DNA of 64,000 bases, from the NCBI RefSeq assembly GCF_026898115.1, contig NZ_CP114036.1:3162001-3226000 (forward strand). The letters are read 5' to 3'. The notes under the pieces are model-generated. The model saw nothing but the letters and a program-made list of their open reading frames with translations, did no database searches and was not told the DNA's origin. Every line of letters begins with the position of its first letter. Position 1 is the first letter of the stretch. Shown here piece by piece: positions 60,548 through 64,000 of the stretch. Source of the DNA: Streptomyces sp. S465. Lineage in GTDB: Bacteria > Actinomycetota > Actinomycetes > Streptomycetales > Streptomycetaceae. A program made the position numbers and the translations under genes.

Positions 60548-60568
60548 ACCCGCGCACTGTGCGCGGGT
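60548..60568 (-). promoter_or_regulatory. Hairpin in the RNase E mRNA leader region
   Basis: ACCCGCGCA and its complement TGCGCGGGT enclose a 3-nt loop, 54-74 nt upstream of the start codon. E. coli rne is autoregulated through a leader hairpin; whether this one acts in the same way is a guess. Confidence 0.35.
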
Positions 60569-60717
60569 GCCGCCGCCCGGGGCGCGGTCGCCGCACGGGA
60601 GCTGTCGTCTCGCTCGCCGGGACCGGATATCTCGGGACCGGCGAAAGTCTCCTGGTCAGTGCGCCAGCCGGACCCGGGTGGCTCCCAAGTGCCATCGGCG
60701 GCGCATCGACGGCGGTC

Positions 60718-61536
60718 CTACGCGGGACCTTCCGGCGCCATCGCGGCGGTCAGCTCGGCGGCCGCGGTTGGGGCGGCTTGAGCTGCCTCGCGATCGGGCG
60801 CGAGCGGGTCGGTCACCGTGCCGGACTCCTCATCGAGCAGCCCCTGCGCCAGCCTGGTCACCGCTGCGGGGACCGGCGGCGCCAGGTCGGCCGTAGCGCG
60901 GAGACCGGACAGGACGTCGTCGGGTCGCACGGCAGGTGTCAGATGCCGTACCACCAGCCGCAGTATCGCACAGCCACCGTCGCCTGGCCTATCGGACGGC
61001 GGCGGAAACGCCTCCAGCCGGGCCACCGCGGCACGGGTGTCGAAGGTTCGCAACCCATTTTTCGTCCGGCGTTCCACCTCGACCGTGTCGGCCTCGAGGA
61101 AGGCGGCGACGGCTCGCTCGGCCTCCGCGGGGGCGACCTGGTCGAGCCGGATCTCCCATACGGACGCCTGTAGCCGGTCGGCGAGTCCCGAGGTCCGGGC
61201 CTCGACGGCGTCGATGACGTCGAGCCCCGCGGGCAGCGACTCGTTGAGGAGCGCACGCAGCTTTTCGGGGTCACGCGCCGCGGTCAGCTGGATCTCCAGG
61301 TACTCCGCCTCGCTGCCGGTGCCGGTGGGTGCGGCATTGGCGTACGACACCTTGGGGTGCGGGGTGAAGCCCGCCGAGTAGGCCATCGGCACCTCGGCGC
61401 GGCGCAGCGCCCGCTCGAAGGCGCGCTGGAAGTCGCGGTGGCTGGTGAACCGGAGGCGGCCGCGCTTGGTGTAACGCAAACGGATGCGCTGCACCGCGGG
61501 AGCGGGCGGCGGGCCTTCGGGCTGTCGCTTGCCCAG
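60718..61536 (-). CDS. TIGR03936-type radical-SAM-associated protein, likely CTG start
   Basis: 272 residues from CTG 61536. The opening LGKRQPEGPPPAPAVQRIRLRY... is followed by conserved blocks GRLRFTSHRDFQRAFERALRRA and AYSAGFTPHPKVSYANAAPTGTGSEAEYLE. It belongs to the DUF2344/TIGR03936 family, found with the radical SAM gene upstream and next to RNase E. GGAG lies 8 nt before the CTG. An in-frame GTG at 61572 has no ribosome site, so I prefer CTG, but the longer form is possible. The function is unknown, and the neighbours imply RNA modification. Confidence 0.8.
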   Translation of the reverse strand: MGKRQPEGPPPAPAVQRIRLRYTKRGRLRFTSHRDFQRAFERALRRAEVPMAYSAGFTPHPKVSYANAAPTGTGSEAEYLEIQLTAARDPEKLRALLNESLPAGLDVIDAVEARTSGLADRLQASVWEIRLDQVAPAEAERAVAAFLEADTVEVERRTKNGLRTFDTRAAVARLEAFPPPSDRPGDGGCAILRLVVRHLTPAVRPDDVLSGLRATADLAPPVPAAVTRLAQGLLDEESGTVTDPLAPDREAAQAAPTAAAELTAAMAPEGPA

Positions 61537-61674
61537 GGGACTGTCTCCTTGTACTTCTTTGCGGTCGAACACCAGGGCCGCTGGGGCCCCGGTGTCTTCC
61601 AGCCTACTTTGTGGGCGGCCCGGTGAGCGGAGGGTGGCCGGACGGCCACCGCACGGCTACGTCACCGACAACGG

Positions 61675-63597
61675 CTACTTCACCGACAGCGGAAGCAGCT
61701 TCCGGCCGGTGGGGCCGATCTGGATCTCGGTCTGCATCTGCGGGCAGACGCCGCAGTCGAAGCAGGGGGTCCAGCGGCAGTCCTCGACCTCGGTCTCGTC
61801 GAGGGAGTCCTGCCAGTCCTCCCAGAGCCAGTCCTTGTCGAGCCCCGAGTCGAGGTGGTCCCAGGGCAGGACCTCCTCGTAGGTGCGCTCGCGCGTGGTG
61901 TACCAGTCGACGTCGAGGCCGAATGCGGGCAGGGTCCGCTCGGCGCACTGCATCCACCGGTCGTACGAGAAGTGCTCACGCCAGCCGTCGAAGCGGCCGC
62001 CGTCCTCGTAGACGGCGCGGATGACCGCGCCCACCCGGCGGTCGCCGCGCGAGAGCAGGCCCTCGACGATGCCGGGCTTGCCGTCGTGGTAGCGGAAGCC
62101 GATGGAGCGGCCGTACTTCTTGTCGCCGCGGATCTTGTCGCGCAGCTTCTCCAGCCGGGCGTCGGTCTCCTCGGCGCTCAGCTGCGGCGCCCACTGGAAG
62201 GGGGTGTGCGGCTTGGGGACGAACCCGCCGATCGAGACGGTGCAGCGGATGTCGTTCTTGCCGGACACCTCGCGGCCCTTGGCGATGACCTTGGTCGCCA
62301 TGTCGGCGATCTGGAGCACGTCGTCGTCGGTCTCGGTGGGCAGACCGCACATGAAGTACAGCTTCACCTGCCGCCAGCCGTTGCCGTACGCGGTGGCCAC
62401 CGTACGGATGAGGTCCTCTTCCGAGACCATCTTGTTGATGACCTTACGGATGCGCTCACTGCCGCCCTCGGGGGCGAAGGTGAGGCCGGAGCGGCGTCCG
62501 TTGCGGGTCAGCTCATTGGCGAGGTCGATGTTGAAGGCGTCCACCCGGGTGGAGGGGAGGGACAGGCCGATCTTGTCCTCCTCGTACCGGTCGGCGAGGC
62601 CCTTGGCGATGTCGCCGATCTCGGTGTGGTCGGCCGAGGACAGCGACAGCAGTCCGACCTCCTCGAAGCCGGTGGCCTTGAGTCCCTTGTCGACCATCTC
62701 GCCGATACCGGTGATCGACCGCTCGCGCACCGGGCGGGTGATCATGCCCGCCTGGCAGAACCGGCAGCCGCGGGTGCAGCCGCGGAAGATCTCCACCGAC
62801 ATCCGCTCATGGACGGTCTCGGCCAGCGGCACCAGCGGCTGCTTGGGGTACGGCCACTCGTCGAGGTCCATGACGGTGTGCTTGGACACCCGCCACGGCA
62901 CTCCCGAGCGGTTCGGCACGACACGCGAGATCCGCCCGTCGGCCAGGTACTCCACGTCGTAGAACTTCGGGACGTAGACGCTGCCGGTGCGGGCGAGCCG
63001 GAAGAGCAGCTCGTCCCGGCCGCCCGGACGGCCCTCGGCCTTCCAGGCGCGGATGATCTCGGTCATGTCGAGCACGGCCTGCTCACCGTCGCCGATCACC
63101 GCGCAGTCGATGAAGTCCGCGATCGGCTCCGGGTTGAACGCGGCGTGCCCGCCCGCGACCACGACGGGGTGGTCCTCGGTGCGGTCCGCGGCGTCCAGGG
63201 GAATGCCGGCGAGGTCGAGCGCGGTGAGCAGGTTGGTGTATCCCAGCTCGGTGGAGAAGGAGACGCCGAAGACGTCGAACGCCGACACCGGGCGGTGCGA
63301 ATCCACGGTGAACTGCGGCACCTTGTGCCGGCGCATCAGCTCCTCGAGGTCCGGCCACACGCTGTAGGTGCGCTCGGCGAGCACGCCCTCGCGCTCGTTG
63401 AGGACCTCGTAGAGGATCATGACGCCCTGGTTGGGCAGCCCGACTTCATAGGCGTCGGGGTACATGAGCGCCCAGCGGACGTCGCAGGAGTTCCAGTCCT
63501 TGACAGTGGAATTGAGCTCACCGCCTACGTACTGGATGGGCTTCTGCACATGCGGCAGCAGGGCCTCGAGCTGTGGGAAGACCGACTCGACAGACAT
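61675..63597 (-). CDS. TIGR03960-type B12-binding radical SAM protein
   Basis: 640 residues. An N-terminal B12-binding-like region (DVRWALMYPDAYEVGLPNQG, FSTELGYTNLL) is followed by the radical SAM cluster CTRGCRFCQAGMITRPVRER (about residue 272). A C-terminal DUF2344-linked domain ends in a cysteine-rich tail (CRWTPCFDCGVC). The family always occurs with the TIGR03936 protein, encoded directly downstream. A tRNA or rRNA modification role is assumed for these pairs but not shown. The ATG at 63597 has no strong ribosome site. Confidence 0.9.
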   Translation of the reverse strand: MSVESVFPQLEALLPHVQKPIQYVGGELNSTVKDWNSCDVRWALMYPDAYEVGLPNQGVMILYEVLNEREGVLAERTYSVWPDLEELMRRHKVPQFTVDSHRPVSAFDVFGVSFSTELGYTNLLTALDLAGIPLDAADRTEDHPVVVAGGHAAFNPEPIADFIDCAVIGDGEQAVLDMTEIIRAWKAEGRPGGRDELLFRLARTGSVYVPKFYDVEYLADGRISRVVPNRSGVPWRVSKHTVMDLDEWPYPKQPLVPLAETVHERMSVEIFRGCTRGCRFCQAGMITRPVRERSITGIGEMVDKGLKATGFEEVGLLSLSSADHTEIGDIAKGLADRYEEDKIGLSLPSTRVDAFNIDLANELTRNGRRSGLTFAPEGGSERIRKVINKMVSEEDLIRTVATAYGNGWRQVKLYFMCGLPTETDDDVLQIADMATKVIAKGREVSGKNDIRCTVSIGGFVPKPHTPFQWAPQLSAEETDARLEKLRDKIRGDKKYGRSIGFRYHDGKPGIVEGLLSRGDRRVGAVIRAVYEDGGRFDGWREHFSYDRWMQCAERTLPAFGLDVDWYTTRERTYEEVLPWDHLDSGLDKDWLWEDWQDSLDETEVEDCRWTPCFDCGVCPQMQTEIQIGPTGRKLLPLSVK

Positions 63598-63668
63598 CGC
63601 GGACTTTCGTGAGCTGACAGGGGTGACCCTCAAGCGTACCTGCCCCGCCGGGGTCCCTCGGCCATGGA

Positions 63669-64000
63669 TCAGGCTCCCAGGGCCGCCCGGTGCTCGGGAC
63701 GGGAGACCTCGGCCCACAGTCCGGGCAGCTCACGCTCACGGGCGGCGGCCTGCGCCTCCTCCCGCCCGTGGAGCAGCCCGAAGGTGAAGTCGCTCTCCCC
63801 CGCGCCGTGGGCCTGGGCGGCCAGCGTCCGCAGCGCCTCGCGCGCGACGACGCTGTCCTGGTGGTCGCCGAGCACGTCCTGCACGGCCCGCATCCGGCGG
63901 GCGAACTTCTTGGCGGGCTTGCCGAGCGCGGGCCGGGCCGTCTCGGCGGCGTAGCGGACCCGCTTGGCGGCCTTGCGGGCCTGGTGGACGGCGACGTCGC
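63669..64000 (-). CDS. CHAD-domain protein (N-terminus outside window)
   Basis: The last ~110 residues of a protein whose start lies beyond the right edge. VHQARKAAKRVRYAAETAR, then FARRMRAVQDVLGDHQDSVV, with regularly spaced basic and histidine residues, is the CHAD motif. CHAD domains bind polyphosphate and often follow a CYTH triphosphatase domain, which may lie outside the window. The stop is at 63669. Confidence 0.85.
   Translation of the reverse strand, partial: DVAVHQARKAAKRVRYAAETARPALGKPAKKFARRMRAVQDVLGDHQDSVVAREALRTLAAQAHGAGESDFTFGLLHGREEAQAAARERELPGLWAEVSRPEHRAALGA

Overview
The window is a stretch of actinobacterial chromosome, almost certainly from a Streptomyces. Base composition is very GC-rich, GTG starts are frequent, and strong hairpins without long T-tracts close many genes. 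The gene order (phoH-ybeY-CBS; hrcA-dnaJ; lepA/rpsT; holA; comEA-comEC; leuS; nadD-LCP-rsfS-mutase; proA/proB; obg-rpmA-rplU-RNase E) is the conserved Streptomyces core arrangement. I saw no insertion sequence, prophage, CRISPR array or integrase. Apart from the Ig-like protein at the left edge and a small oxidoreductase cassette, it is housekeeping DNA.

Layout. 1-1938: C-terminally cut Ig-like repeat protein built of 291-bp units. 2479-5303: CBS-domain membrane protein, ybeY and phoH (one minus-strand unit). 5471-7952: PfkB sugar kinase, RNase Z, HIT protein. 8030-11947: lipoprotein, then an accessory SDR / phytoene-desaturase-like / SRPBCC cassette. 12148-16482: rsmE, nitronate monooxygenase-like gene, dnaJ, hrcA and its CIRCE operator. 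16578-19578: MBL-fold protein, DUF3097 protein, hemW. 19723-26513: PP2C-type phosphatase, acyl-CoA ligase, lepA, rpsT. 26747-35863: holA, comEA-comEC, O-methyltransferase, DegV protein and membrane proteins. 36106-40240: leuS with a leucine-codon attenuator leader, then two identical tRNA-Ala(GGC) genes bracketing two small zinc-finger proteins. 40313-46852: histidine phosphatase, rsfS, LCP-type protein, nadD, two tiny membrane proteins, an M48 protease and a membrane protein. 46978-50988: membrane protein, proA, a small conserved gene, proB. 51284-53395: CDP-glycerol glycerophosphotransferase-like membrane protein. 53820-60494: obg, rpmA, rplU and a very large RNase E/G. 60718-64000: two radical-SAM-linked proteins of the RNase E neighbourhood and the end of a CHAD protein.

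Functional themes are ribosome biogenesis and translation quality (ybeY, rsmE, rsfS, obg, lepA, rpsT, rpmA, rplU, leuS, tRNA-Ala), RNA processing (RNase Z, RNase E, YbeY), stress response (hrcA/CIRCE, dnaJ), DNA uptake and replication (comEA, comEC, holA), and NAD and proline synthesis (nadD, proA, proB).

The most unusual signal is not a gene. At about ten loci the 3' end of a gene, usually including its stop codon, is repeated downstream in tandem or near-tandem copies. The clearest cases are obg (109-bp perfect copy), dnaJ (58-bp copy), leuS (five partial copies), and the convergent DUF3097/hemW pair, where two different arrays abut. Other notable points: two genes whose best start is CTG (the mutase overlapping rsfS as CTGA, and the gene upstream of RNase E), a comEC frame with no stop codon where the family normally ends, a leuS leader peptide with three consecutive Leu codons, and two DnaA-box-like sites upstream of comEA.
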